Positions 46,158-55,484 are shown, counted from the stretch's first letter. The stretch: 64,000 nucleotides of DNA from Sphingobacteriia bacterium (GCA_011390785.1 JAABRR010000014.1:57015-121014), one strand, 5' to 3'. Program-made: numbers and translations. The notes: generated from the sequence alone by a model not told the origin.

Positions 46158-47801
46158 ATGAACAACGCACAATTTTATTATTCCCGCCCCCAGAATGAGC
46201 CCATCCATCCCTACACCGAAGGTACCGCTGAAAGAATAGCACTTGAAAAAGAGCTCAAACGCCAAACCAATATGCAGGTGGAAATACCTTTGATAATTGG
46301 AGGAAAGGAAGTAAAAACCGGAAATCTTGGCAAAGTACTTAGTCCTCATAACCACCAAAATGTTATTGCCACCTACCACAAAGCAGGTGAAAAGGAAGTA
46401 CAGATGGCCATTGATGCTTCTTTGGAGGCTCATAAAAAATGGGCGGTAATGTCGTGGGTAGAGAGAGCCTCTATCATTTTAAAGATTGCCGAGTTAATTA
46501 GTGTAAAACATCGATACTTAATAAATGCCGCCACCATGGTGGGGCAGAGTAAAAACGCCTACCAGGCCGAAATAGATTCCGTTTGTGAAACCATAGACTT
46601 TATCCGTTTCAATGCACACTATGTTTCAGAGATATACAACGATCAGCCCCACAGCGAGGTAGGAAACCTGAACCGGATCGAATATCGTCCGCTGGAAGGT
46701 TTTGTTTTTGCCATTACACCGTTTAATTTTACGGCCATCGCTTCCAACCTGGCCCTTGCGCCTGTAATATTGGGCAATACGGTAGTCTGGAAACCTGCTA
46801 CCACTGCATTGCTATCTAACTATTACCTGATGCAGATTTACAAGGAAGCCGGTCTGCCTGATGGTGTTATCAACTTTATTCCCGGGCAAGGTGCCGTGGT
46901 AGGTGATATGGTTTTGAAACACAAAGATTTGGCGGGTATTCATTTTACCGGAAGCAATAATACCTTTAACCATTTGTGGCGGGGAGTGGCTAATAATCTG
47001 GAAAATTATCGCTCTTATCCGCGCGTAGTGGGCGAAACAGGGGGTAAAGATTTTGTTTTTGTTCATGCGTCAGCCCATGTTGATGAAGTAGCTACAGCAT
47101 TGGTACGGGGAGCTTTTGAATACCAGGGGCAAAAGTGCTCTGCTGCATCAAGAGCCTATATTCCTGAAAGCTTATGGCCAGCCATTAGAAAGAAAATGGA
47201 GTCGAATATGAAACTTATCAAAAAGGGCGATGTGAAAGACTTCTGCAATTTTGTAAATGCCGTAATTGATCAGAAGGCATTTAAAAATATTACCGGGTAT
47301 ATTGAAAAGGCCAAAGCATCGGCTGATGCAGAAATTGTAATGGGAGGTTCTTATGATGATACCCTGGGTTATTTTATTGATCCTACAGTAATACTGACCA
47401 CCAATCCAAAGTTTCTTACCATGGAGGAAGAAATTTTTGGTCCGGTATTAACCATCTACGTTTACAAAGACAATGAGTATGAGCAAACCCTTGAACTGTG
47501 CGACAATACTTCGCCCTATGGTTTAACCGGAAGTATCTTTTCACAGGATAGATATGCTACTGTAAAGGCTTGTCAGGTACTGAGGTATTCTGCAGGTAAT
47601 TTCTATATGAATGATAAGCCTACAGGAGCTGTTGTGGGTCAACAACCTTTTGGCGGGTCGCGGCAATCAGGTACCAACGACAAGGCCGGCAGTTATCTTA
47701 ATTTATTACGTTGGATTAGTCCCCGCACAATAAAAGAAACTTTCTTACCCCCAACCGATTTCAGGTATCCGCACATGCACGAGAAAAAATGTGGGTGTTA
47801 A
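46158..47801 (+). CDS. pruA: L-glutamate gamma-semialdehyde (1-pyrroline-5-carboxylate) dehydrogenase
   Basis: The enzyme oxidises glutamate semialdehyde to glutamate with NAD+, the second step of proline and arginine breakdown. This 547-residue protein is of the eukaryote-like ALDH4A1 size rather than the bifunctional PutA form. Signatures: N-terminal RPQNEPIHPYTEGTAER, NAD-binding FAITPFNFTAIASNLALAPV, IHFTGSNNTFNHLW, catalytic Glu in VVGETGGKDFVF, nucleophile C327 in YQGQKCSAASRAYIP, and the C-terminal QPFGGSRQSGTNDKAG. No proline dehydrogenase gene is adjacent. It is separated from the convergent TetR gene by a bidirectional terminator. Confidence 0.95.
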   Translation: MNNAQFYYSRPQNEPIHPYTEGTAERIALEKELKRQTNMQVEIPLIIGGKEVKTGNLGKVLSPHNHQNVIATYHKAGEKEVQMAIDASLEAHKKWAVMSWVERASIILKIAELISVKHRYLINAATMVGQSKNAYQAEIDSVCETIDFIRFNAHYVSEIYNDQPHSEVGNLNRIEYRPLEGFVFAITPFNFTAIASNLALAPVILGNTVVWKPATTALLSNYYLMQIYKEAGLPDGVINFIPGQGAVVGDMVLKHKDLAGIHFTGSNNTFNHLWRGVANNLENYRSYPRVVGETGGKDFVFVHASAHVDEVATALVRGAFEYQGQKCSAASRAYIPESLWPAIRKKMESNMKLIKKGDVKDFCNFVNAVIDQKAFKNITGYIEKAKASADAEIVMGGSYDDTLGYFIDPTVILTTNPKFLTMEEEIFGPVLTIYVYKDNEYEQTLELCDNTSPYGLTGSIFSQDRYATVKACQVLRYSAGNFYMNDKPTGAVVGQQPFGGSRQSGTNDKAGSYLNLLRWISPRTIKETFLPPTDFRYPHMHEKKCGC

Positions 47802-47822
47802 AAGTCGAAATTGGTAAATCAT

Positions 47823-47858
47823 AAAAAAACCTTGATTTTTCAGATCAAGGTTTTTTTT
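47823..47858. terminator. Bidirectional terminator between pruA and the TetR gene
   Basis: The stem AACCTTGAT (47828-47836) pairs with ATCAAGGTT (47844-47852), with a 7-base loop, A-run on the left and T-run on the right. It therefore works for both convergent genes. Confidence 0.92.
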
Positions 47859-47895
47859 ATGATTGTATTAAGCTTTCAATTGGCCATAAGGCTTT

Positions 47896-48507
47896 TTAGG
47901 GGCAGGGTTTAATGCTGTCTTTCAGCATCTGGGTAATATGGATTTTTCTATAGGCGATAAATTCCATAAAATCTGCTTCGTTGAGTTCGTTTTTATCCAT
48001 AATTAATGGTTTTATGGCAAATGGAAAGGTGATCATGCTGATCATATCAACATAAAAATGAGAAGGATCGGTCTTTTTAATGGTACCTTTTTTCCCTTCA
48101 TCGAGAATTTGTTGGGTAAATTTCTCTCTTCCATATAGATTGTGAATAACGTCCATTTCTGTAATTTTCTCGCGGCTGCGATGCAGTATGGCCATAAAGA
48201 ATGAAACCAGCAGCGGATTTTCTATTAGAATATCAATGTAAGTAGAAACGTATTGGCTGATTTTGTCATTTAGTTCAAGATCGGAATCCATAATTTTGAT
48301 TAGATCTTTGGTGTTCTTCTTCACCAAATTGGCAAAGATGGCATCGAAGAGATTTTCCTTGCTTCTGAAATAATAGTTCATCAGTGCCAGGTTAATTCCT
48401 GCTTTGGTGGCAATATCCCTTACGCTGGTGCGATCAACTCCTTTTTCAATAAACAGTTCGGTAGCAGCCTCAAAAATTTTTTGCTCTGTGTTTTTATTTT
48501 TCGACAT
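47896..48507 (-). CDS. TetR/AcrR-family transcriptional regulator
   Basis: This 203-residue dimeric repressor type has an N-terminal helix-turn-helix (about 8-55: IFEAATELFIEKGVDRTSVR, DIATKAGINLALMNYYFRSKENLF), the hallmark of the family. The ligand-binding helical domain follows (about 60-203) and ends with a cysteine. The ligand and target genes cannot be told; the neighbours are convergent (pruA) and same-strand upstream (DNA ligase, ending 254 bases away). The AT-rich space 48508-48761 should hold its promoter. Confidence 0.93.
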   Translation of the reverse strand: MSKNKNTEQKIFEAATELFIEKGVDRTSVRDIATKAGINLALMNYYFRSKENLFDAIFANLVKKNTKDLIKIMDSDLELNDKISQYVSTYIDILIENPLLVSFFMAILHRSREKITEMDVIHNLYGREKFTQQILDEGKKGTIKKTDPSHFYVDMISMITFPFAIKPLIMDKNELNEADFMEFIAYRKIHITQMLKDSIKPCP

Positions 48508-48761
48508 GGTATATTTGATTAATAGGTGATTGAAAGGTAATTTATTCAGACACCAAAAATAAATAAAAATATTGTTTTAAACTAAATTTTAAACATAAAA
48601 GCAAAATATATTTTAAAAAATTTATTGTTGTTTAAGGTATAAAAGGGTTTAGTTAATCAAATGAGAATATCATTTAGTTAAAAATTAAGCACCGAACAGG
48701 TTTCATCATTGAAGAGGGAAACAAAGGGATGTATCAGGCATCTTCCATACTTAATTTTAAA

Positions 48762-50336
48762 CTATCGGATCAATGCCTTAACACTTTCTATGGTGTCTAT
48801 CTCATCAACAGACTTGTCGCGACGCCATCGGGCAATACGCGGAAATCGAACGGCCACACCCGATTTATGTCGCGAACTGTAGCCAATCCCTTCAAAGGCA
48901 ATTTCAAAAACCAGTTCTGGCTTTACGGTTCTAACGGGGCCGAATTTCTCCAGGGAATTGTCGCGCACAAAACGGGTTATCTCCATAATTTCCTTGTCTG
49001 TTAAACCGGAATAGGCTTTGGCAATGGTGACCAGCTTGTCGTTGTCACGGATGGCAAAAGTATAATCGGTATAATATGCGCTGCGTCGTCCGCTCCCTTT
49101 TTGCGCGTATATCAACACCGCATCAATGGTCATGGGATCAACTTTCCATTTCCACCAATCCCCCCTTTTTCTGCCCGAATGGTAGGGTGAATCGAGTCTC
49201 TTAAGCATAATCCCTTCACTGTTCACTTCCCTTGATTGTTGTCTGATTTCGGCCAGATGATCCCAGGATTCGAAACCAAGGTTTTCTGACAATAATAGCC
49301 GACTGGTTTGTGGCCAGAAACTTCTGAGTTTATTTCTCCTTTCGGTTAATGGCCGGTTGCGAAGATCTTCAAAACCAAATTCGGGCAAATCATAAGCATA
49401 AAATCCGGCAGGCAATTCTTTTAGCATTTTCGCTGAAACGGTTTTCCTGTTGAGACGTTTTTGTAACTCGTTAAAGTTCATAACCCTGCCGTCTTTTACA
49501 ACCAATATTTCGCCATCGGCAACAAAATCGTGGTTGATACCGGCTACGGCTTCCACAAGGTCAGGAAACTGATCTGTAACGAGCTCTTCGCCCCGGCTCC
49601 AAATAAAAATTTCGTTGTTGCGTTTAACGATCTGGCCACGTATGCCATCCCATTTGTATTCGGCAGACCAGTTTGTAATTTTACCCAGTTCTTCCGGCTC
49701 TCCTTCGAGCGGATAAGCCAGGCAGAAAGGATACGGGCGTGAATTGTCGGCATTGATGGTTTCGCCATTAATGAGTTCGGTAAACCGGGTGGTGGTAACA
49801 TCCCATTTGCCCATTATGCTGTGCATGAGCGAGCTGGCATCTTCACCGGAGTATCTGGCCAGGGCATTCACCAGCATTTTATGAGAAACACCTATTCGGA
49901 AACTACCCCCAATAAGCTTGTTAAAGATGAACCTTTCGTTGGCATTCAGGCCATTCCAGGCTTCGGTTACATAGGCTTTTTTCTCTTCATCGGTATGGGG
50001 ATATAGCATCTTGATTTCTTCCATCCATTGATGCAGCGGCTTATCATGGATCTGGGCCGGAGGAGGAAGCAACAGCGAGAGGGTTTCACCCAGGTCGCCA
50101 ACAGTGCTGTAACATTCCAGAAACAACCAGTCAGGAATTTTAGATACCTCCACAACCCATTCTTTCATCAGGGTGGTTTTTACCGGGCGTTTAGGGCGTT
50201 TGCCGGTAAAAAGTGCCAGACACCAGATTTTATCCTTTTCGTCGGCGGATTCGAAATAATTTACCAGGGCGGCAATTTTATCGTTGGTTTTGTTTGATGA
50301 TTCCAGTTCCGAAAAAAGTTGTGCAAATTTTTTCAT
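48762..50336 (-). CDS. ATP-dependent DNA ligase of the ligase-associated DNA repair cluster
   Basis: The enzyme seals nicks using ATP. Order: N-terminal DNA-binding domain (about 1-200, with LFTGKRPKRPV), adenylylation domain with the nucleophile lysine K228 in EYKWDGIRGQIV, FIWSRGEELVTDQFPDL, FVADGEILV, SEGIMLKRLDSPYHSGRKRG and WWKWKVDP, then an OB-fold domain (about 420-524). At 524 residues it matches the ligase of the Lhr-associated repair cluster. It is coupled by a 4-bp overlap to the upstream MBL exonuclease gene. The usual further members (DEXH helicase, PdeM-like phosphoesterase) are not in the same operon here. Confidence 0.94.
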   Translation of the reverse strand: MKKFAQLFSELESSNKTNDKIAALVNYFESADEKDKIWCLALFTGKRPKRPVKTTLMKEWVVEVSKIPDWLFLECYSTVGDLGETLSLLLPPPAQIHDKPLHQWMEEIKMLYPHTDEEKKAYVTEAWNGLNANERFIFNKLIGGSFRIGVSHKMLVNALARYSGEDASSLMHSIMGKWDVTTTRFTELINGETINADNSRPYPFCLAYPLEGEPEELGKITNWSAEYKWDGIRGQIVKRNNEIFIWSRGEELVTDQFPDLVEAVAGINHDFVADGEILVVKDGRVMNFNELQKRLNRKTVSAKMLKELPAGFYAYDLPEFGFEDLRNRPLTERRNKLRSFWPQTSRLLLSENLGFESWDHLAEIRQQSREVNSEGIMLKRLDSPYHSGRKRGDWWKWKVDPMTIDAVLIYAQKGSGRRSAYYTDYTFAIRDNDKLVTIAKAYSGLTDKEIMEITRFVRDNSLEKFGPVRTVKPELVFEIAFEGIGYSSRHKSGVAVRFPRIARWRRDKSVDEIDTIESVKALIR

Positions 50337-51328
50337 TCTTCTCCCTCCCCAAATCGTGTTTTTACTACCTGTGCATTGAATCCGTTTTCGTTTAAATAGC
50401 GTGCAAAAGGCTCCGTGTATCCGTGGGTAACATGAATCTTTTCGGCTCCTGTGGCTTTAACCGCACTAATCAGACCGTCCCAGTCGGCATGATCGCTGAT
50501 GGCAAAGCCTGCATCAGCTGATTGCCAGCGTCTGTGGCCTCGCACCTGCATCCAACCACTGCAAATGGCAGTGGCCGTTTTGGGCACTTTTCTAATCATT
50601 TCTGAATCGGAAGCCGCCGGCGGAACAATAACGATCTGACCCTGAACGTTTTTCCGGTCTGATCCCAGCTGAAAGGGAGAATACTCCGGCAATTGTACAC
50701 CACTTTGAAGTATCACTTCATTTAATTTGGCAATGGCAGAATGTACGTATATACGGCCCAAACTCTGTAACGCCACCATGAGTCGTTGAGCTTTTCCCAG
50801 CGAGTAGGCTGTAAAAACACTGGTTTTGTTTTGTTGCTGGTTTTTTACCACCCAGTTGCGCATGTTTTCTTCTACTATCTTTCGGGGCAGCCACCGGTAA
50901 ACAGGCAATCCAAATGTACTTTCAGTAACAAACTCGTGGCATGTTACCGGTTCAAAAGGGGTGGAGATGCCATCATCACCGGTTTTGTAATCTCCTGAAA
51001 CCACCGAAACATATCCTTTGTATTCGAGTCGAACCTGTGCTGAACCTATGATGTGGCCTGCCGGATGCAAAGACAGTTTAACCCCGTTTATAGTTTTGGT
51101 TTTGCCATAGGAGATGCCCTCCACGGCGAAATCACCTGAAATGCGGCTCTGAATAATCGGTTTGCTGATTTCGTGGCACAGGTAGTTTTTCATTCCATAC
51201 CTGGCATGATCGGCATGAGCATGGGTAACAACTGCCCTGTCAACAGCGTGCCACGGGTCGATATAAAAATCTCCCTGCGGGCAGTAAATACCATGTTTGG
51301 TAAAGGTGATGAGTGGTTTGTGGCTCAC
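50333..51328 (-). CDS. Ligase-associated DNA exonuclease, metallo-beta-lactamase fold
   Basis: This MBL/beta-CASP-type nuclease of 331 residues is thought to process DNA ends for the adjacent ligase. The metal-binding motif is AVVTHAHADHARYGMKNYLC, with a further histidine in LHPAGHIIGSAQV and Asp in VVSGDYKTGDDG. The C-terminal parts SDHADWDGLISAVKATGA and IHVTHGYTEPFARYLNENGF are the standard close of the family. The start MSHKPLITFTKHGIYCPQGD agrees with relatives. It is first in the two-gene operon with the ligase. Confidence 0.93.
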   Translation of the reverse strand: MSHKPLITFTKHGIYCPQGDFYIDPWHAVDRAVVTHAHADHARYGMKNYLCHEISKPIIQSRISGDFAVEGISYGKTKTINGVKLSLHPAGHIIGSAQVRLEYKGYVSVVSGDYKTGDDGISTPFEPVTCHEFVTESTFGLPVYRWLPRKIVEENMRNWVVKNQQQNKTSVFTAYSLGKAQRLMVALQSLGRIYVHSAIAKLNEVILQSGVQLPEYSPFQLGSDRKNVQGQIVIVPPAASDSEMIRKVPKTATAICSGWMQVRGHRRWQSADAGFAISDHADWDGLISAVKATGAEKIHVTHGYTEPFARYLNENGFNAQVVKTRFGEGEE

Positions 51329-51443
51329 GATAAATTCTTTTTTTGCGGGGAAAATGTTATGCTATTAACGCGGAGGATAGTTTATTGTTTTTTGAAGGGT
51401 GCAAAGTGGTTGGGCGAATTCAAAGTTGTCCGATCATAGAACA

Positions 51444-51466
51444 AAGCCGAATTGCAAATTCGGCTT
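51444..51466. other. Isolated 9-bp hairpin upstream of the repair operon
   Basis: AAGCCGAAT (51444-51452) pairs with ATTCGGCTT (51458-51466). There is no T-run on either side, so I do not call it a terminator. It lies between divergent genes; the rest of 51329-51545 shows nothing I can name. Confidence 0.45.
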
Positions 51467-51545
51467 AGCGGTCCTGAAGTAACTTCTTTTTTAGGTTATT
51501 TTATCAAAAAATTGCGATTTATTAATATCTTTCATCTTTAATTAT

Positions 51546-51553
51546 TAAATTTG
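51546..51553 (+). promoter_or_regulatory. -7 element upstream of the YCF48-like T9SS protein
   Basis: TAAATTTG matches TAnnTTTG perfectly. No -33 box at 19-21 bases is convincing. Transcription would start near 51560 and give a leader of about 160 bases to the ATG at 51722. Confidence 0.4.
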
Positions 51554-51577
51554 GACAGGTAAAACAAAAGCACAGCC

Positions 51578-51625
51578 ATGAAAAAGGGTTTTCTGCTATT
51601 CAACTGTATTTATTGGGAATGGTGA
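51578..51625 (+). other. Possible 15-codon leader ORF
   Basis: ATG AAA AAG starts a short frame of 15 codons ending Trp-Glu-Trp-stop at 51625, immediately abutting another ATG at 51626. It sits in the predicted leader of the next gene. Whether it is translated is unknown. Confidence 0.25.
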
Positions 51626-51721
51626 ATGATAAAACACCATTTAAAGCCATCGGATGAAGTGTCAAAAGAAATCCGGAGTAATGTCTGTAGAGAATTAGGT
51701 CCTAACCAAAATCTTAAGGAA

Positions 51722-54067
51722 ATGAAAACAAAACTTACCATTGCATCGGTACTTCTGGGGTTGTGTTTTACAGCACAGGCCCAATGGCAACAATTACATC
51801 CCCGTCCAACAGGATGGGCTGCCAAAAGCATCAGTATTCCGGGCGAAAACAGGGTGTATGCAGTTGCTGCTGCTCATATGCTAATGAGTAATAATATGGG
51901 GGCAACATGGGAAACCACAAATCCTACCCGGGATGAATCATACCTAAACCAGGTTGCATTTGGCAATCCTTTGCAGGGTTTGGCATGTTCCGACGACGGC
52001 AGGGTGTTTTCGACTGCTGATGGCGGAGAAACCTGGTCAGAAACCCAGCTTACCAGTTCATCCGGATTTCTTGCCATTAAACTGCTTCCGTCGGGTGTTG
52101 GTTTTGTTGGCGGGCAATACGGAAAACTATTCAAAACAACCGACTTTGGTGAAAACTGGGCTCAGGTAGAAGAAACATTTGATCAGGATAACATCAAGGA
52201 TATATTTCTGCTCGATGATGAAAATGTATTCCTTTTTGACGATTGGGATGCCTTTTACTGGAGTAACGATGGTGGGCAAACCTGGAACGAATCCGAACTT
52301 TCTGGAATTAATCTACCCTTTTCCATGCACTTTTTTGATGCCACCAATGGCCTGATTGGTGATGACTATGGCACTCTAATTAAGACATCCAACGGTGGGC
52401 AGTCATGGCAAAGTATTTATGATGACGGAGAAACAGCGTTTTACTGCATTAGTTTTCTGAATGAAACCCAGGGCATTGTAGGCTCCTATGATAAAGTATT
52501 GATAACAAATGATGCCGGAAGCACCTGGACTCCGGTTGAGCTTCCGGGCTTTGAAACTTTTTATGATATTGAATGGAAGACCGATTCGATAATCTTTGCT
52601 ACCTGCGAAAGGGGGGTAATCATCCGCTCGATGGATGGGGGTCAAACCTGGGAAAAGATAACAACAGGCCCATCTTTTGATGGAAGTATTAAAGCAGCAA
52701 CCTGGTACGATGAAAATACCATTATGGCCTTCACAAATTATCCAAACGAAATCGTAAAGTCTGTAAACAAAGGATTTTTATGGGAAAAACTGTCAGCCCC
52801 GGCAGAAGGGTTTCTCAGATACAACAGTGCCAGCGCGATACCGGGAGAAGCTTTATTCGTTAGCACAATGGAAGGTTTGGTATTCAAAACCATCAATGGA
52901 GGAGAAAGCTGGCAAACTATTGAAACGGGTACAACCAACCCTATATCCACCATCCATTTTATCAATGCTGAAACAGGCATTTTCACTACCAACGACGGAA
53001 ATATTTATCTTACCACCAATGGTGGTGATACCTGGGCCACCGTATCGTCCGGCACGCCAAACATTGCCGGCATAGCCTTTTACGATAACCAGCTGGGGCT
53101 GGCTGTAGGCGCTGAAGGAACCATTTTACGCACTACAGATGGTGGGCTCAACTGGATAAATATCAGCAATGACAATACAAAAACTTATTCCGATGTTATT
53201 TTTGTTGATCAGAACACCGTTTTGGCAGTAGGGGAAAGTGGCTCCATGTTTCGCTCACAGGATGCAGGCCTTACCTGGGTCCAGATAACTTCAGGCGTAA
53301 ACTACAATCTGATCTCTGTCGAATTTATGACTCCGGAATTGGGAGTAGTAACCACAAGCCGTTTTGGATATTTATTGCAAACAGAGGATGGAGGCATCAA
53401 TTGGAGCATAGAAAGATACATGGCTCCTTCCAATTCAAAAGTTCTAAAAATCCCCGATGGTTCTATCATGGCGTATGGTGATTATAATTACATCTCCATC
53501 CTTCCCAAAGAAGATACCTGGGTAGGCCCGTCGACACCGCTTGCACTCGAAGCATCGGATGTGGGTGAAACATCCTTCATTGCCCAATGGCAACCTGTTG
53601 AAGATGCCACTGCCTATTACCTGTTGGTTTCAAACGATGATTTTCTTACTTACCTGCCCGGCTACATTCCCAAATACTGCGAACAAACTTCAACCCTGGT
53701 GGATGGGATCGAACCCAATAAAACCTATCAATACAAAGTGATTGCAACCAATGCAGCAGGCAACTCCGATGAGTCAAACCCTATCAGCGTTCAAACTTTG
53801 CAAACCCATATTGGTGCAGAAAATGAACGGAGCTTCTCGATTTATCCCAATCCTGTCGAAAATTCTTTCACCATCACCATCCGTGATTCCGATCTGACAG
53901 GAATGGTTTGCCAGGTGTATGATTTTTTCGGGCGGCTGGTGAAAACCACCCCGGTTACAGGCACACATACCCAAATTGATGTAAGCGACCTGATTCCGGC
54001 AATATACCTTGTCAGAATTTTAACAGAAAACCAGGATGTAAAAACCTATAAGGTCATCAAAAAATAA
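51722..54067 (+). CDS. Secreted YCF48/BNR-repeat protein with FN3 and T9SS sorting domain
   Basis: I place the start at the ATG at 51722, which gives signal peptide KTKLTIASVLLGLCFTAQAQ; an in-frame ATG at 51626 would add 32 hydrophilic residues before it. The mature protein (about 780 residues) is a BNR/YCF48-like beta-propeller array with repeated Asp-box phrases: NMGATWETT, DFGENWAQVE, DGGQTWNESE, NGGESWQTIE, DGGLNWINIS. A fibronectin type III domain follows (about 605-690; PLALEASDVGETSFIAQWQP). A T9SS type A sorting domain is at about 700-781 (FSIYPNPVENSFTITI to VKTYKVIKK). It is a surface or secreted protein of unknown ligand. Confidence 0.87.
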   Translation: MKTKLTIASVLLGLCFTAQAQWQQLHPRPTGWAAKSISIPGENRVYAVAAAHMLMSNNMGATWETTNPTRDESYLNQVAFGNPLQGLACSDDGRVFSTADGGETWSETQLTSSSGFLAIKLLPSGVGFVGGQYGKLFKTTDFGENWAQVEETFDQDNIKDIFLLDDENVFLFDDWDAFYWSNDGGQTWNESELSGINLPFSMHFFDATNGLIGDDYGTLIKTSNGGQSWQSIYDDGETAFYCISFLNETQGIVGSYDKVLITNDAGSTWTPVELPGFETFYDIEWKTDSIIFATCERGVIIRSMDGGQTWEKITTGPSFDGSIKAATWYDENTIMAFTNYPNEIVKSVNKGFLWEKLSAPAEGFLRYNSASAIPGEALFVSTMEGLVFKTINGGESWQTIETGTTNPISTIHFINAETGIFTTNDGNIYLTTNGGDTWATVSSGTPNIAGIAFYDNQLGLAVGAEGTILRTTDGGLNWINISNDNTKTYSDVIFVDQNTVLAVGESGSMFRSQDAGLTWVQITSGVNYNLISVEFMTPELGVVTTSRFGYLLQTEDGGINWSIERYMAPSNSKVLKIPDGSIMAYGDYNYISILPKEDTWVGPSTPLALEASDVGETSFIAQWQPVEDATAYYLLVSNDDFLTYLPGYIPKYCEQTSTLVDGIEPNKTYQYKVIATNAAGNSDESNPISVQTLQTHIGAENERSFSIYPNPVENSFTITIRDSDLTGMVCQVYDFFGRLVKTTPVTGTHTQIDVSDLIPAIYLVRILTENQDVKTYKVIKK

Positions 54068-54084
54068 GGGGTACTTGTTGTCGG

Positions 54085-54108
54085 AGGACTTCCAGCTCGT
54101 CCGGCCAC
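54085..54108. repeat. Degenerate copy of the GGACGAAC-type hairpin repeat
   Basis: GGAGGACTTCCAGCTCGTCC followed by GGCCAC resembles the better copies at 55485-55515. It lies exactly where the sbcC relic stops being recognisable. Confidence 0.45.
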
Positions 54109-54303
54109 TAAAAATGATTTCGTTACCGCTTCACTTACCCTGGGAATACGGCTAAACAGCGCCAGTGTTATTACATCGGGCACGGTGGTTTTTCCGCTGC
54201 CTGTGGGCCCGGTAATAGCAATCAGCCCGGCAGAATTGAGGGGCTCTTTACGGAAGTTGATGGTATGCTCCCCTTTAAGGCAGTTGATGTTTTCAAAACG
54301 TAT
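54105..54303 (-). pseudogene. sbcC: Relic of sbcC (N-terminal ATPase segment)
   Basis: On the minus strand the frame reads IRFENINCLKGEHTINFRKE and NSAGLIAITGPTGSGKTT, then VITLALFSRIPRVSEAVTK. This is the start of an SbcC/Rad50-type ATPase with its Walker A. About 65 residues survive out of about 1000. The fragment ends in a hairpin repeat. It directly follows an sbcD relic in a different frame, the normal sbcD-sbcC gene order. Confidence 0.75.
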
Positions 54304-54550
54304 TTGCGCAGGTCGGCATCGCACAGGTAGGGGATGCAGGCCACCACCCACTGCGGGGTGCCATCTTCCTGTGTTACAGGTACCAGCAATTCTGCCCTGT
54401 AAGTAGATAAACTGCCCGTAACGTGAATATCGAGATAGCGAAGCAGTTCAAAATAGATCTTTCGCGATTCGCTAGAAGGGTTGGCCATATCGAAAACATC
54501 CCCCTTGCTGCAAATGATATCGGTTCTCTGACCCTGTATTTAGGCCCGTT
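54304..54550 (-). pseudogene. sbcD: Relic of sbcD (nuclease subunit)
   Basis: On the minus strand one frame reads SKGDVFDMANPSSESRKIYF and ELLRYLDIHVTG, then jumps to YRAELLVPVTQEDGTPQWVV and ACIPYLCDADLRKYV. Both blocks are SbcD signatures (metal site GDVFDxANPS), but the GNHDS segment that should stand between them is missing, as are the N-terminus and the C-terminal half. An in-frame stop precedes the fragment. The gene is dead. Confidence 0.75.
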
Positions 54551-54819
54551 AACAAAAGAATCTGACTCCACAAATCATCCTGTGCAATGGCAAAATTTAA
54601 TTTCTATTTAATAAATACAACCCTTTTTTATTAACGTCACTTAATGTTTTTCACCAATCCAATAGTATTTTGCCAGGAAATAAACAACGCCAAAAACCGG
54701 CTCAACTTTTTCCAATTCAACTCATGGTTGTTTTTGGATTGCTTGATACAATTATCTTTGTAAGCTATTAAAGGCAGATCAACCCGAAAGTTGTTCATTT
54801 TTAAAAATCAAATACTGAC
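54551..54819. other. Intergenic, no gene seen
   Basis: AT-rich DNA between the sbcD relic and the next membrane protein gene. No recognisable promoter or repeat. Confidence 0.4.
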
Positions 54820-55338
54820 ATGGATAAAAAGCTTTTAACATCGAAGGAGTACTTTACTTCTTTAACCATCGTTTATTTTGCCCTTTTGGCTGGACAGGTT
54901 CTTCTGGGCGCTGTATCCGTATTTCTTACACAATCTAATGCTGTTGAACTTACTGATGGATCCTTAGATGCAGTTTTGCTGATTGTAGTGAGTGTTTTTA
55001 CGCTCGGTGGGCTTGCTGCCAGTCATCTATTGTTTAAAAACAGGCTGGCAAAGGTACAGGAATCCGACAGCCTGATTTTTAAAACAGGGCAATACCGCAC
55101 CAGCCTGATTTTGAAGCTGGCCCTGATAGAAGGACCTACTTTTTTTGCAGCCATCGGGTATTTGCTTACCGGTAATTACCTGTTTTTACTCTTTTTTGGG
55201 GGTTTGGTTCTGTTTTATCTTACCCAGAAACCATCAAAACTCAAATTGATCAGCGACCTTCAACTAAATGCCGAAGAAGAAGAGATGATTTACCAGCCCG
55301 ATGCTCTCATTTCTGAAGTGGTGGAACAACCGGGGTGA
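54820..55338 (+). CDS. Four-helix membrane protein of unknown function
   Basis: This 172-residue protein has four predicted membrane helices: about 14-38 (LTIVYFALLAGQVLLGAVSV), 49-72 (AVLLIVVSVFTLGGLAASHL), 95-118 (LILKLALIEGPTFFAAIGYL) and 121-140 (NYLFLLFFGGLVLFYLTQKP). A cytoplasmic acidic tail follows (LNAEEEEMIYQP). The layout, two helix pairs joined by a polar loop with basic residues, is frequent in Bacteroidota hypothetical proteins next to housekeeping genes; no function is known to me. It stands alone. Confidence 0.7.
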   Translation: MDKKLLTSKEYFTSLTIVYFALLAGQVLLGAVSVFLTQSNAVELTDGSLDAVLLIVVSVFTLGGLAASHLLFKNRLAKVQESDSLIFKTGQYRTSLILKLALIEGPTFFAAIGYLLTGNYLFLLFFGGLVLFYLTQKPSKLKLISDLQLNAEEEEMIYQPDALISEVVEQPG

Positions 55339-55348
55339 GATGTTTTTA

Positions 55349-55371
55349 TTAGTGGTGGGACGAACAGGGAG
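55349..55371 (+). repeat. Half copy of the GGACGAAC-type repeat
   Basis: ATTAGTGGTGGGACGAAC matches the left arm and upstream flank of the next two copies but lacks the pairing right arm. Confidence 0.5.
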
Positions 55372-55484
55372 TTTTTTATCTGTAAGGGATACCAGGTAGT
55401 ATATGCATTTTTAAATCTGACAATTATTTATTCCTAATTCACAGTATTGTTTATTAGTAATGAACAAGTATGTTTATTGTTAGT

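Noticed and set aside
51691..51704. TTAGGTCCTAA near the YCF48-like gene start as operator
   Set aside because: It is a single short palindrome without the 11-base spacing and lies inside the leader, 18 bases before the start codon.
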